Counted from the stretch's first letter, positions 1 through 11,492 are shown. The stretch is DNA of 64,000 nt from Polytrichum commune (GCA_950295325.1 OX485807.1:25393666-25457665); one strand, 5' to 3'. Program-made: numbers and translations. The notes: a model not told the origin generated them from the sequence alone.

Positions 1-744
1 CGGTATCCAGGATGCAAGGAGTTATGGTTTAAGCACCCCCTACCTTGGAAGTATAGCAAGGCTCACTAAGTAAGTATCACTTCTGAGTTCTCTACTAAAA
101 GTTCACTCATGTCTGCATGACCTAATCAAGTCAATTTGTCCGCCCACAATAGTACCAATGAACTAGTGCAGAACCTTCAGGTATTCTCTTTACGGTTAAG
201 TACTTGACGTTGGTATAATTAGTCTACAGTACAGTTATCCATGAATTCCCTCAAAAAGGGGTGCAAATGTGGGTTTGATCCTTCTTTGCCAAAAAGTTTA
301 TATTTAGAGCTCGCTAGCTTATTGTGTTTCAGAGCTTATTTTGAAATTTGGGTGTAAATTTTGGGCCATCTTTTTCCAACTCTCAAATTTTGAGAGAATT
401 TTAGGATCTAAAAAAGGGTATTTGCATGAGACCCGTTATCTTGAATCTTGGATCAACCTATGCAAGGCTAGCTTAGCCACCATCCTAGTAGTTAAGCTAG
501 AAAACCGGTTTTCCATAGCCTGGCACCACTCCTTGTGGATGAAAATTTAAGCATTGAGAAAACTTGGGTGACTTTGTGTTAATTCTCATATACTCATGGT
601 TTGGGACTAAACCATGGTTTCATCCACTTTATGAATAACTCTAGTAGCTCAAGAACCAAAAATAGTTATCTTGGGCTTAGAGCAACCCCACCCATGGCAA
701 TTGTGAGCATGAAAAGAGGATTGAAAACTGTGGGGATTCACGTG
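1..744. other. Unassigned intergenic DNA
   Basis: Only short open frames of about 70 codons or fewer are present and none carries a recognisable motif. I see no terminal repeats, RNA gene or promoter that I can defend. Confidence 0.5.
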
Positions 745-890
745 TAGTAAGGTATGTGGGTGTTATTTGGTTTGGTTTAATTTGGTTTTTTTTTTATCTT
801 TAAGGTTCTCCAACATCTACAAATTAGATTTACACAACAAAACTTTTGTTGCATTAGCAATCTATGATGAAACATCTACAAAAACCTGAT
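745..890 (+). repeat. Dispersed repeat, copy 1 of 2 (partner inverted at 6.8-6.9 kb)
   Basis: The stretch contains 'gtgggtgttatt', then 'tagatttacacaacaaa' and 'gcattagcaatctatg'. The reverse complement of 6790-6910 contains the same three blocks in the same order with small differences. The two copies are about 6 kb apart in opposite orientation. No protein or terminal repeat identifies the class; a diverged transposon fragment is the simplest reading. Confidence 0.55.
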
Positions 891-2183
891 TGAAAATTCA
901 GACCTCCCCCGATTCAATTATAATTATTGAAAGTGCGTGTTGGTTGATTTCTTAACCAATGCATAAATTCTCCCAATTATGTTCGCTATTGAACGTAAAG
1001 TAGTTTAGTATTTGAAAACGTAATCCAATCTCCTTTAAACACGTGTCTTGAGGATGTTTGCGCTTTGGTCCTCACTGAACCACACATTGTTAGGTTTTTG
1101 GGTAGTTATATCAACACCATAGGCGTATATAATTGCACACAGAGCTGGGAGTGAAGTGCACATGGCTGCAGCAATATGCACATGTTGGGACTCATGTTGA
1201 TTTTAATATGTGTTGACACATACCTGTTAAAAACAATGAAGACTATATGTGGGCCCCTTCACTTCCAGATTCCTCATTCATTGCTAACGTGTGAGGAGAG
1301 TATCCCCTTTTCCTGATATTTTCCCTACTGTCTTTCCACGTTCATTGACCTTGACATTCCCAGACATGCCAGGTAATATTATATTCTTACCATCTATTCT
1401 CAAGGGGGAATATGCCACACATAGTTATATAGTACATCATTCTCTTTACATATACTTTGCCCAACAATCATGCTTGTCTATTTCATGTTAATTTTTCACT
1501 TTCACTTTGACAAATTACTGCAATGATCAAAGTACACACGGCACTCAGCCATTGGTTCCAGGTGTCTTCATCTTACAGGTATACTCTTACCCAACGATTT
1601 CTTTGTGTGTTTACACCAGCTGATAGGCTATAGGATGTGGTGGTTTATAGCATTTGTAATATTTCTAGTGGCCATGCATTTCTGAAGGGCCGTATGCTCC
1701 TTCACTGTAAATCAACATGGATGCAGTGTCAATTAAATCGCAAATTGTGACTGCAAACAGGAGAACACAGCACTTTACACCATAAACACTCTAACTATGA
1801 CTCAAATTGAAAATACACTTCCACTTTGAAAACTAAAATGGGAATTCTACATGCCTACATTCAGGTCATGTGTTAAAGTCATTCACAAACATGCTATACG
1901 TTGGGCAGGGCTGATTGCCAAGCCATACTCCCAAGATGATATATACAAAGCTTCCATAGCCACCACATGCCTACAATTACTATAATAATAGCCATGAATT
2001 CCCAATTTCAGAATGGACATGCATTTCCTACTTTACATGATTCCCAACCACTAACGTTGCCCTGGTAGCTAAAGTCTGCAATAAGTCGTACTACACACTA
2101 CCATATCCTCTACACATTGGCATTACAATTCCGTCAAAATAAAAACTCTGGAATGTTCACATGATCACAAAATCAATTGCAGC
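891..2183. other. Unassigned intergenic DNA
   Basis: Short ORFs only (the longest I considered, at 1291-1491, has no motif and lies in pyrimidine-rich sequence). Nothing beyond low-complexity AT-rich DNA is recognisable. Confidence 0.45.
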
Positions 2184-2439
2184 TACACTCAATACGAACA
2201 CTACACTAAATATCACTAACCCTATGAAAGTAAGTAACATTAAATGTAAACTCAAACACTAAATATCATCTATGGTAATATGTGAAAGTTACATGCACGA
2301 ATTTAGTGTTTAGTAGGAAAGAGGTGGCAACAAGGAAGGCGGCGGCGGCGCATTTATGTCTAACACTAATTATCAAAGAATTGAAAATTAGTGTTGAGCA
2401 TAGTAGGGTGGTAAAACACTAAATATCATATTTAATGTA
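2184..2439 (-). mobile_element. CACTA/TAGTG-ended MITE, copy a (left-truncated)
   Basis: This is a reverse-orientation, diverged copy of the elements at 7131-7452 and 41729-42049. It shares the internal blocks 'aaccctatgaaagtaagtaa', 'gtctaacactaatt' and 'agggtggtaa' in the expected order. The terminal inverted repeat on the left is missing about 27 bases and the right end is degenerate (tttaatgta). A GGC-triplet run near 2340 is private to this copy. Confidence 0.75.
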
Positions 2440-3087
2440 ATGATTCATATGAGTGGAAATAGTCTAGCCTATGTCATCTAAAATAACTTCATGACACCCA
2501 ATTGTCAGTCCTCCCCCGATGATTCTTTTTTGGATTCTTTTGGTGCCTCAACATTCAAATTAAAACTCCTCCATTCGGTGCATGCACACTCTTTGAGAGG
2601 ATATGTTGGTTAGGGCGGATGTTAAAGTACCCCCTATGAACTTGTAGGGGGCACATCCTACCCAAAAATGCCAAGCTCGCATGTCGACGACGCTAACGTC
2701 ACCAATGGAGTAAGAGCGCACTACTTTGTTCGTCGTCCATCGAATGAATGACGCAGGATGCCCTCAAAAGACATGCACACTCAGCTCACATCATTCAATA
2801 TTAAACCATTCGATTTTATGTCATGCCAAAAAAAATCGGATCTCATATCTAAAATTTTAGGGTTTCGGGGGCAGTGAGTTTGTCATTTCAAAGTTGTTTT
2901 TCAGTAGATCCGAGATGTGCCTCTTCATGTCTATGCACCCGCTCTTGTTGAGCGAAGGACATCCTATTGAATGTTGCTACACCTTCCCTCAACTCCCACA
3001 ATACACATAGCCGCAGTTGGTTTCAAGCAACTTGGACATGTATGTTGGTGATGGATCGATGAAGGTTTAGGGTTTATGGTTAGTAGG
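2440..3087. other. Unassigned DNA upstream of the MULE relic
   Basis: The stretch holds a small hairpin-like 'accccctatgaacttgtagggggca' segment near 2629 and no legible protein. It may include the 5' end of the neighbouring MULE, but I cannot find a terminal repeat. Confidence 0.35.
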
Positions 3088-4930
3088 ATTATGCATTGTG
3101 AAGTACCAATGGCTTCCATAACTCAAATTGTTGTGATTGGAGGATTGCCATTACCACAAGATGACTTGGAGAATATTGACCTTTCAGCATTCCAGGCACA
3201 TCAAGCTAATATTATTATGGGTATGTGAGAGAAAGTTCAGAATCCTCCTCCTGGTGAGTTTAGGATGGAGGACTTAGTGTAGATAGATCATGTCACCAAT
3301 GGGAAAGGTAGATACAAGGGCTCAAGATTGGTTGTGATTCTATGGGATAGGTTAGAGGATTCATCTCAGGAGAGCAACATCACCCTCTCTACCCGAGCAT
3401 ATTCAATGATGAGGTCATTAGATGAAACTTGCCTAACTCGTTGAGATCACCGCGTGCAAACGATCCAACTCTTGTAGTAAGGTTTGATTTACTCCTCTCT
3501 CCTCCAATGTCTGTGGTTCATGATAGCTATCCGCTATAGTGCACCGTTAGGTCTTCCATTCTATCTTCCACGCATTTCACATTGTTCTTCAATAAGCTTC
3601 TTCTATATTTTAAACTCCAATCGATGTCCTTCTGTATCATTCAAAGTTTGTGGCCCACATTTCAATGTGGGGTTGTGTGACTAGCAAACACCAATGCAAT
3701 TTTGGGCCGGAGGACAAGGATGATGTTTGTCCCAGAGGACATGCAAGCCCTTCTGAAATCCACCCAAAAACAAAGGATTAAAAAAATACAAGCCAAAAGG
3801 AAAAAAAAAGGAAGGTCATACCGGAGTATGACGCGTTCCCTGTAAACAAATCAACTGCTGCCAAGGTTAAGCGTGTGGGCAAAACATTTGGTGGTTTCTC
3901 CATTAAGAGGGGATGCATGCCTTGTTTGTGGCGTAAAAACTCTATCTCGATCCCTCTTTATGCATGTTGGTTTATGAAAACACCATGGGCTTCAACGCAC
4001 GCGGTGAACATTGCCATGGATCAATGGTTTGTGGCTTCCGGTATGCATTAGGGCTAGTATCTCAGGAGAGATGAAATATAAAATAGCTAAATGCATGCTT
4101 TTGGGCTATCACCAACACAAATAATGCAGCAACACACCAAAGAGGTAAGGGAATATGCTTTGGCTAATGGCCCTGTCACTCGCGATATGTTTTTGTTGCC
4201 CACAGATGTTAGGAGTATTAGTCGCAAGCGTGTGGAAGAACTCTGGATGAAGCACCCTTCTGATCCAATAAGCGTTCATATGTGGACGCTATAAAATCTT
4301 GACAATGTCTTCTACTATCAGGAACACTCAATTATGGACTTGAATTCTCCTACTCACACTGATGCACCCTTCACCCTTGGAATACAAACTGCATGGCAAT
4401 GGAAATGATGGGAAAATTTGGTCACCACAACACACTCTCAATTGATGCAACATTTGGGACAACCCAAACACGGGTTCTACGCTTTCCTCTACGTCCTTCA
4501 CATTATATGCATGTCCTTCTCAAATATGGAATTGATTATTATTATTATATGGATGTCCTTCTTTGTATAGGTGTGTCCACCTATGTCCTGCAATGTCATT
4601 CCTTTTCATAAGCTTATATTACTGTGCTTGTTGGTGTAGGGAGGCGATTTACTTGTTTGTGACAGTATCCGCTATACACGGTTATGGTTTTTGACGAATG
4701 ATTGTACTATGGGTTGTACTATGAATGATTACGTCTAGGTAGTAGGACTTCCTATCTTCTAGAGGACCATCCACTTGTGTATGCCTACTCTCATCTTGTG
4801 GTGGCCTCCAAATTCAACATGCCTCCAACAACCCACTATGTGAAAGGGAGCATGGCCACTTACGTGTTGACTGATGAGGTGTCCCAAATTATATGTGTAC
4901 AAGTAGAGGCATACCATTTTGTTGTAAATG
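3088..4930 (+). pseudogene. MULE-type (Mutator/FAR1-like) transposase pseudogene
   Basis: Reading the plus strand in shifting frames gives conserved pieces in the right order: GEFRMEDLV and GRYKGSRLVVILWDRLED near 3260-3360; VPEDMQALLKSTQKQR near 3725; a KRGCMPCLW segment near 3910; TRDMFLLPTDVRSISRKR near 4180; then PFTLGIQTAWQ..MM and SIDATFGTTQTR near 4370-4473, and YPLYTVMVFDE from 4666. The IDATFGT block is the hallmark start of the MULE transposase core. Stops and frameshifts throughout show it is dead. The similarity fades after about 4930, so the catalytic C-terminal half and any SWIM zinc finger are not visible. Family identity rests on motif recall from plant MULE/FAR1-like proteins; terminal inverted repeats and TSD were not found. 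Confidence 0.8.
4474..4665 (+). other. Probable GT-AG intron inside the MULE transposase relic
   Basis: The conserved block ending in TTQTR stops at 4473 and the block YPLYTVMVFDE starts at 4666. The 192 bases between start with GT and end with ACAG, and their removal joins the two blocks in phase 0. An insertion without splicing is the alternative. Confidence 0.6.
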
Positions 4931-5099
4931 ATGAGTAAGATTCAATGCTTTGTACCAAAATACCTTTTAATACACACATTTTGTTTCTATTTCAAATTTG
5001 TGTGGATTGCATTGAACCATGATCATTGCAAGTGTTTCTATCATGGTTGTTTGTGGGCACTACATTATGTCAAGGACTTAGCACTCAAGCACTACTTGA

Positions 5100-6789
5100 G
5101 GTTACTTTTCATGTAAGACAAGTTGATGTATTAGTATGCTCACACAAACTAATCTAAGGTGAGCCTTTGTATGAGTTCATGTAAGGTGCCCCAACTAATG
5201 GAGTGAATGTAGTGGTTCACTGTAGTTGTCTAATTCCCTCACAAATGGACATGTTATCAATTCAATTGGGGCAAGGATAAACCACAATTTTATATTTCAA
5301 AAGAAAATTTTGGAGAATATTAATTGAGTGTCAAGTGTACATGTAGTGCCAATTGAGCTTAGCCCAATTGTTATATCAATTAAATTATGGTTTAGTGTCT
5401 TACCAAGAGACTATGGAGGAATGAAGCAAGTGTTCATGGGTGGATGAACAAGGTATGTGTGACAACCTATCAAGCATGCACATATTTGTTAGTTGAAATA
5501 TTTATTTCATGCATGCAGTGTGTAGAGCACATGATGTTGTCTAATGTGCACTATGAAGTACTCAAGCGTGAGACCATGAGTGACTACTCAAGGCATGTGG
5601 GAGTAGTATTCATGTATGCATGACTACTTGAGGACATTGCATGTCAAATACACACGTGATGTCTAGTGCATTATGAGTTGGTTATGGTAATTATGGTCCT
5701 ATTTAATTGTGATGGGGATTTTTTGGTGTTGATATAGGGGATTGAGGAGACTATGTGGGTGAGAAGTGGCAAGTGTTTACTTGCCTTCGGTCATTACAAT
5801 GAGGTATCTTGGGGGAGTGAAGTCAATGAATTTTGAAGGGGCTATTGCTTATTATTAATTCGTCTTTCTTGTGGTGTGTCTAGAGTTGTGAATGCTCACA
5901 ACATGGGCTATGTGCAAAATCAACATAGGTGTTGAAATATGGATGTGGCTGGCAAAGTGGTGTTGATAACTACTCAAAACCTAGTAGTGACATGCCAATC
6001 AAATATAGGGGTCCGATTAAGAAAACGAGCCACTTAAGACCCATCTATCTCAAGATTGTAGAGGGTGCTAAATCCATAATTTCAAGCACTAGGTGTATCC
6101 ATTCTTATAATAAAAACATCTAGGAGTTTCATGGTCGTAATTGAAAGGGGATTCCTATGCAGCAAAAATTGTCACTTTTGAATCCCATATGATATTGCAA
6201 TTAGGATTCAACACACACAATTTTAGGGGTTCCAATAGAAGTATGTCCTCTATGATCATCCAAGTTATCCAGCAAGGCGTGCTCAGCTAAACATGTTCAA
6301 GATACATTACTTGTTGGGTTTGTAGCTTGTTCATCTTAGGTGAGTCCCTTTTTTCTTTTCTTTTTTCTTTATGTTTGAGACAAGTGAAGCAACATCTGAG
6401 GTTGATCTCACAAAATTGATTTGAGTTCTTTGATCCTAATTTCAGTTCAACTCAACTTTAAAAGAAAGGTCCCATTTTGACTCTTAAACTTTTGGATGCC
6501 ACAAACCCTCGGTTCTTATATTGCACAATGTACAACACATGCATGGAATTGTGAAGTGGGATTGGACCCTATTTATTTGAGCACCTATATTTGAGTGGTG
6601 TGTGGTTTGGTGAAGATCAATGAAAAAACACCATAAAGAGTAGGCTAAAGAATAACTGAAAGTTACCTCTTCAAATTCGGCTAACTACTCCACACTCAAT
6701 AATAAATACAATTGCGAGGACCTATGTTTTCAGTTAAGAATCAAGAAATATGCACTTCCGATAAGCATAACAAAATTAAGAGAGGTTCA
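5100..6789. other. Unassigned DNA, possibly eroded MULE 3' half
   Basis: There are weak direct repeats near 5530-5660 ('actactcaaggcatg' and 'actacttgaggacattgcatg'). No transposase or zinc-finger motif survives in any frame that I can defend. Short ORFs at 5929-6123 and nearby carry no domain. Confidence 0.35.
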
Positions 6790-6910
6790 GTTTTCAATCC
6801 AAATTTTGTTGATGCTTCACCATAGATTTGCTAATGCTTCATTTGTTGTGTAAATCTAAGCGATAGGAGTCTAGGAACATGAAAAATGAACTGAATAACA
6901 CCCATATATC
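6790..6910 (-). repeat. Dispersed repeat, copy 2 of 2 (partner at 745-890)
   Basis: This is the inverted partner of the repeat at 745-890, matching in three ordered blocks including the 'tagatttacacaacaaa' block on the minus strand. Confidence 0.55.
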
Positions 6911-7130
6911 TTATTGTTAGTTTATAATATACATTCACGGCTGCCTGACAGAGCATGCACCACAGGATAGAAGGCCATGAGGCATGCTCCACTTTGAACA
7001 TTAAAAGTGGACTCAGACTCATTCCAAGCTTAGCATGAATTACGATGACCATCTCTAAGGCCAAAGCTCACATTTGAACATATTGTCACCCAGATACTAC
7101 ACTAATTATCCCATTTAGTGTGTGTGGTAC

Positions 7131-7452
7131 TACACTAATAGGATATTTAGTGTTTGATTATATTCATGTTGTTACCACCCTACCATGTTCAACACTAATT
7201 TTCAATTCTTTGACAATTAGTGTAAGAAGATATGCTAGAAGATATGTTGGAATTCTCTTTTTATCATTGTTAACTCTTTTTTTTCATATCCTTACTAACA
7301 ATAAATTCAAACATGTAACTTCCACATATTACCATAGTTGATATTTAGTGTTTGAGTTTACATTTCATGTTACTTACTTTCATAGGGTTATTGATATTTA
7401 GTGTATGTGTTCTTATTTAGTGTATCAAACACTAAATATCCTATTTAGTGTA
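7131..7452 (+). mobile_element. CACTA/TAGTG-ended MITE, copy b (complete, 322 bp)
   Basis: The ends form near-perfect 28-29 bp terminal inverted repeats starting TACACTAATAGGATATTTAG and ending with its complement. The motif 'tatttagtgt' or its complement recurs several times inside both ends, like the subterminal binding sites of CACTA (En/Spm) elements. Flanks are compatible with a TA duplication if the element is read as CACTAA...TTAGTG; no 3-bp TSD typical of CACTA is seen, so the superfamily is open. A related half-copy of the terminus lies just upstream at 7098-7122. It has no coding capacity. Confidence 0.85.
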
Positions 7453-7857
7453 GTTCTCAAACACACATTATTTTACCAAATCTCAAAATTAACGAGGGCA
7501 AAAATAGTTATGAGTGATACTAAATTCATGAATACATGCTCATTTACCATACATTTCAAGAAAATCATTTTGTACCTTAAGGTGTTTGTAGAGTGCATAA
7601 TTGTTTTTGGGTGAGCTCGAAGAGGTTTCTTCTTTTTAGTCGGCACCACTCACTCCCAAGGCATCTCCTACACTAAAAAAAATTCAAGAGAGCTTGTCTT
7701 GAAAGTTTCTAGCATCTTCACACTTTAGGCTCCTGAAACCCTAGATCTTCTGGTGGCACAAACTTCATAACGTAAAAAAAATTAAAAAAAAATAGTATCA
7801 TCTTCACTAATTTCCCACACACACTATTAGCCCACCCTCACTAAATGAAATAATAAT

Positions 7858-8449
7858 GGCCGCTTCACACTATGGCTGAAGGACAAGAGGGCATTAATTT
7901 CCACCAATCAGATTGCAACAAACCAAGAATTCAGCCTCTCAACCCTTCACATTGGAGGCCAAAGTCCAAAGGCCGTTGCTCTCCAAAATGCCTACATGGC
8001 AGTACTTTTTTACCAAGGCAATGGACTCTTGAAGGTTGTTTGGGTTGGACATGAATGGAAACCCAAATTATGGTCGAGAGGCCGTTGATTTTTTTTTCCA
8101 AAAAAAAAAAAAAAACTGACAAGATCTTAGCCGTTGCATTGGAGGGGTTGTTTTGGGCAGGGAATAAAATGAGATGCTCCCTCTTCCTTTGGACTTTGGA
8201 CTTTGGGCTTGGCCTGTGGAGGCTGCACACTATGGCCATCCAAGTTGAGAGGCCGTGGGGGTTCATGGCCAAAGGTTTAGACTTTGGGCTTGGCCTTTGG
8301 AAGCTTCACACTATGCTTGGCCAACGGCTCCGGTTCCTATATTGTATTGGCTATGTATTTTCAGCCCATTTCTTTGGACTCTCAACAAAGTTTGGCCATT
8401 CAATCCCACGGCCTCTCAACTTGGACAGCCACTTAGTGTGATGCGGCCC
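7858..8449. mobile_element. Foldback element with GGCCGCTTCACAC termini
   Basis: The left end reads GGCCGCTTCACACTATGG and the right end is a diverged inverted copy (reverse complement GGGCCGCATCACACTAAG). Inside are two tandem copies (about 8195-8245 and 8270-8320) of a block containing 'actttgggcttggcct' followed by a CACACTATG block, and inverted GGCCAAAG/CTTTGGCC segments. It resembles the termini of the elements at 21586 and 22434. A clean TSD is not visible. The long overlapping ORFs here are artefacts of the repeats. Confidence 0.55.
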
Positions 8450-9405
8450 TCAGTGTAGTAACTTAAAGCTCTAAAGGACAGACTCAGGGAAAGATTATTT
8501 ATATTTGCGAAGAATAGGTCCAACAAATAAGTTTTCCACTACTCCTAATAACATGGCAATATCTATTTCAAGTGTCCATGACTGGGGCGCCAAGTTTCCA
8601 CAGCCGAAATGCATGGTGCGCCACAGCTTGACCCGTTCTCGCAACTAATGACTACATTTGTAGTCTTTAAATAGTGTGCACCTCGTGACTTTTATTAATT
8701 ACCTATTCTGAAATTGCAACTTTCACAACCACAATGGACGGTGACCATCGCTCAAGTGACTGAGACTTAGTGGCCAAGCAACTACACTATTTATAGTAAC
8801 TGTTGTGGTGGGCGCCACTATATACGAGGAAACCACCGCTAAAAACATCAGGGGTAAAATTGAGCGTGCAACAACTACTAGGACTAACGTCACTAAAAGG
8901 CAACGCGGATTGGTGGCACCTCCTGCGCTCCAACTTTAGCCAGATTGCACACTATGTTTCAACACAAAAGAAGAAGAAGAAGAAGAACTCCGGTGGAAAT
9001 TGACTAGAGTGTCTGTTCGTAGAACATCCTTACCCACGCCCTCATTATGTTTCAACACACATTATATAACATCCGATGCAAGATTGTAGGTCATAGTATT
9101 TCAATTAGATGGAAAACAATGTGCATCCAAGAGACTTCCATCAAAGTGAAATCCGATCCATACCTATTTTACCTGGACAATTCGGAATCTCAAATTAGGA
9201 TGCATATTTTTTAAATGTCAACACAATTCCAACCACATTAAAAACAATATGTTGTCAAACTTTCTTGTTAAATGTTATATTCTTAAAAAATAGAGTTTTC
9301 ATAAAATTCAAGCATGTGGAGAGATTGAGAGAAAACAATTCCCTCAAGTATAAGATTTTACACTATTTTGAAACATCATGATATGTATTGTGGTCCACAC
9401 TACAA
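8450..9405. other. Unassigned intergenic DNA
   Basis: No convincing gene or RNA is seen. A short AAG-rich run is present near 8970. Weak inverted segments ('gtgtagtaactt' near 8453, 'tatagtaactgttg' near 8790) hint at another eroded TIR element but are not enough to call. Confidence 0.4.
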
Positions 9406-9410
9406 TGCAT

Positions 9411-9795
9411 CAAGCCCCGGGCTAAATCACATATGTGTCCGGCCAGACCCCACCCCTCCCACACCTCTTTCACTGCTCGGTCTTCATGCCCGCACCTACG
9501 TGGGAACTCTTCCTCGTCGGGAAGTAATGTGACAATACCCAATCACTAAAGCCATTAAGCACCCCGGTCACTGAAGCCATTAAGTTTCTTTGGCATGTGA
9601 AGCAACTCCATCAATTAACTTGGGAATAATGAAAGTGATGTCAACTTGAATATGCGTAATTTTGACGGGGTATTGTCACATTGGTTTCCAACAAGGAGGA
9701 GTTTCCATGCAGGTGCGAGCAGGAAGACTAGGTAGTGAAGGAGACGTGGGAGGGGTGGGGCCCAGCCGAACACATATGTGATTTAGCCCGGGGCG
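9411..9795. mobile_element. 385-bp foldback MITE with TSD TGCAT
   Basis: Both ends form inverted arms of well over 100 bp, with the outermost part reading CAAGCCCCGGGCTAAATCAC on the left and its complement on the right. The arms include matching blocks for 'acccctccc', 'cccgcacct' and 'tgtcacattatt' type sequence. The 5-bp duplication TGCAT sits at 9406-9410 and 9796-9800. No coding capacity; superfamily not assigned. Confidence 0.85.
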
Positions 9796-9940
9796 TGCAT
9801 AAAAGGGTAAGTAACACACTACGCGCCTGCCCACAATAGTAACCATAAACATTGTGTACATATATTGGTCTTTCTACATGGTATGTAGTAGAGCCCTACA
9901 TTGGGTGCCCATACCCATGCCCATGGGTTTTGGGTGGGCA

Positions 9941-10736
9941 CAGGGTTGTCTATCGCGACATCCTGCCACCGTCATGACGTGTCGTGTCGGGGCGGACCCC
10001 TCCGTCACGACATAACAGGGTCCACGTAGGGTCATACTAGGGGGAAGCTAGTAGGGTGGGTAAAATACTTACCTTCTTGCCAAGGTGGCATCCAATGTGG
10101 CAGAAAAATCCGACGTGGATATGCATATTTCCCTTGCCAGGTAAATCATTTTGCCTTTGTGTTTATCATTATGTTAAAATCAAAGTAGTAAAATATGACA
10201 AATGAGGGTGTGGGGGGGAGGGGAACGGAGCGGACGGGGGCGGGAACGGATGCGGACGGGGGGAACGCCGGATGGAGGGCCGGATGGGGGCCGGATGGGG
10301 TACCGGATGGAGGCCGGATGGGGGCCGGATGGGGGCCGGATGGGGGCCGGATGGGGGCCGGATGGGGTACCGGATGGAGGCCGGATGGGGTACGGATGGG
10401 GGCCGGTTTGGGGTTCGGATTGGGGGGGGACCGGGTTCGGATGGGGGGGAGGGGGGAGAGGAACGTAGGGAGCGGGGGGAACGGGGGGGGGGGGGGGACA
10501 AGCGCTAGTAATTTTTTTCCCACTTTACCTCTACTTTGCTGACATGGCACCATACGTGGACATCGTAAATCCTACGTGTCCTGATTGGGGTAATGTAATT
10601 ACACAAAAAAATACGGTAAAATTCAAGTTCGTCAGGATAAAGATGGCATCCGGCATAATGTCGTGACAGATACGTGTCGTGATGCCACGACATTATGTCG
10701 GGATTAGCCCCCATCACGACACAATAGACAACCCTG
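9941..10736 (+). mobile_element. hAT-type element with G-rich core, copy 1 (inner), TSD GGTGGGCA
   Basis: The element starts CAGGGTTGTCTAT and ends ATAGACAACCCTG, and is flanked by the exact 8-bp repeat GGTGGGCA (9933-9940, 10737-10744). CAGGG termini and an 8-bp TSD are the standard hAT signature. Unique arms of roughly 250 bp on the left and 230 bp on the right hold subterminal TCGTGACG/CGTCACGA motifs. The same arms occur in reverse order at 29947-31327. The centre is a G-rich tandem repeat, not a transposase; apparent long ORFs there are repeat artefacts. Confidence 0.92.
10208..10500 (+). repeat. G-rich tandem array in hAT copy 1 (12-bp unit GCCGGATGGGGG)
   Basis: About a dozen units of GCCGGATGGGGG with variants such as GATGGGGTACCG are flanked by GGGGCGGACGG-like sequence and end in a run of 15 or more G. 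The plus strand has closely spaced G runs suited to G-quadruplex formation. The matching stretch in the copy at 29.9 kb has a different, longer unit. Confidence 0.9.
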
Positions 10737-10850
10737 GGTGGGCATGGTTGGGCATGGCTACGATATTATTGTTCATGGGTGGGCATGGGTTCGATAGTAT
10801 AATGGGTGGGCATGGGTTCAATATTATTGTTCATGGGTGAGCATGGGCTA
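10737..10850 (+). repeat. Degenerate GTGGGCATGG minisatellite
   Basis: Irregular copies of 'gggtgggcatgggtt' are separated by 'cgatattattgttcat'-like spacers. The block lies inside the outer hAT element directly after the inner insertion and supplied the inner element's target site GGTGGGCA. Confidence 0.7.
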
Positions 10851-11295
10851 AAGCAAAGCATATTGGAAGGGGTCATTGAATGAGCTCTCATTCAATGCTT
10901 TTGAGGGTAAGAGCACCGAATCACCTTCACCCAGTAAGATGAGTCCATCCTTCAGTGTGTCTTCTTCTTGTTCTCCTCCTCCTCCTTCTTGAGTGTGTCC
11001 CTGGGCTCCCAAGAATCCTCGGTCTCTTTTTTGTCACTTTCTTGTGCTTCTCCTTTTCCCACCCTACCTTAAACCCAGTCCTGCCAAGAGGATTCCAAAA
11101 CTCAAGAAAGAGAGGATGTTGTAAAGTGGTAGGGAGCGAGAGGAAAAAATGCAGGGAATACGCTAACCAAGAAGCGCTCCAGGCTGAAGCCAGCGATAGT
11201 GAACAACCTTTTATTTGTCCGATCCAACCAAGACTTGGTGTAGGCGGGTAATACACATTACATAATTTTTTAATACATGGGCGCAATTTGAATAG

Positions 11296-11435
11296 CATGG
11301 GTGGGCATGGGTGGGCACATGTCATGCTATGTGTGAGCATGGGTGGGCATGGGTGCGCACATGTCATGCTATGGGTGGGCATGGGTGGGCATAGGCCGTT
11401 GTCGATGGGCATGGTCTGGGTATGGGTGCAAATTT
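11296..11435 (+). repeat. Second GTGGGCATGG minisatellite block
   Basis: Copies of 'catgggtgggcatgggt' alternate with 'gcacatgtcatgctatg' in a unit of about 50 bp. This is the right subterminal part of the outer hAT element. Confidence 0.7.
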
Positions 11436-11492
11436 AAAGGAAAATGTTGGGCTCTGGTATGTAGGTGCACAACTAAATGTTCAAAGACTCAT

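Larger units (their letters stand above)
9889..11456. mobile_element. hAT-type non-autonomous element (outer), TSD GTATGTAG
   Basis: The left end reads TAGAGCCCTACATT and the right end, reverse-complemented, CAGAGCCCAACATT; subterminal GCACCCATACCC also matches in inverted orientation. An exact 8-bp duplication GTATGTAG flanks it (9881-9888 and 11457-11464), which with a C/TAG terminus fits the hAT superfamily. It is split by another element (9941-10736); without that insert it would be about 764 bp. It contains GTGGGCATGG-type minisatellite sequence at both ends and no transposase. Confidence 0.85.

Noticed and set aside
7931-8441. ORFs of 113-128 codons on both strands
   Set aside because: Generated by inverted and tandem repeats of the foldback element.
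10146-10553. Long Pro- or Gly-rich open frames on both strands
   Set aside because: All frames through the G-rich repeat lack stops; the peptides are simple translations of the 12-bp unit.
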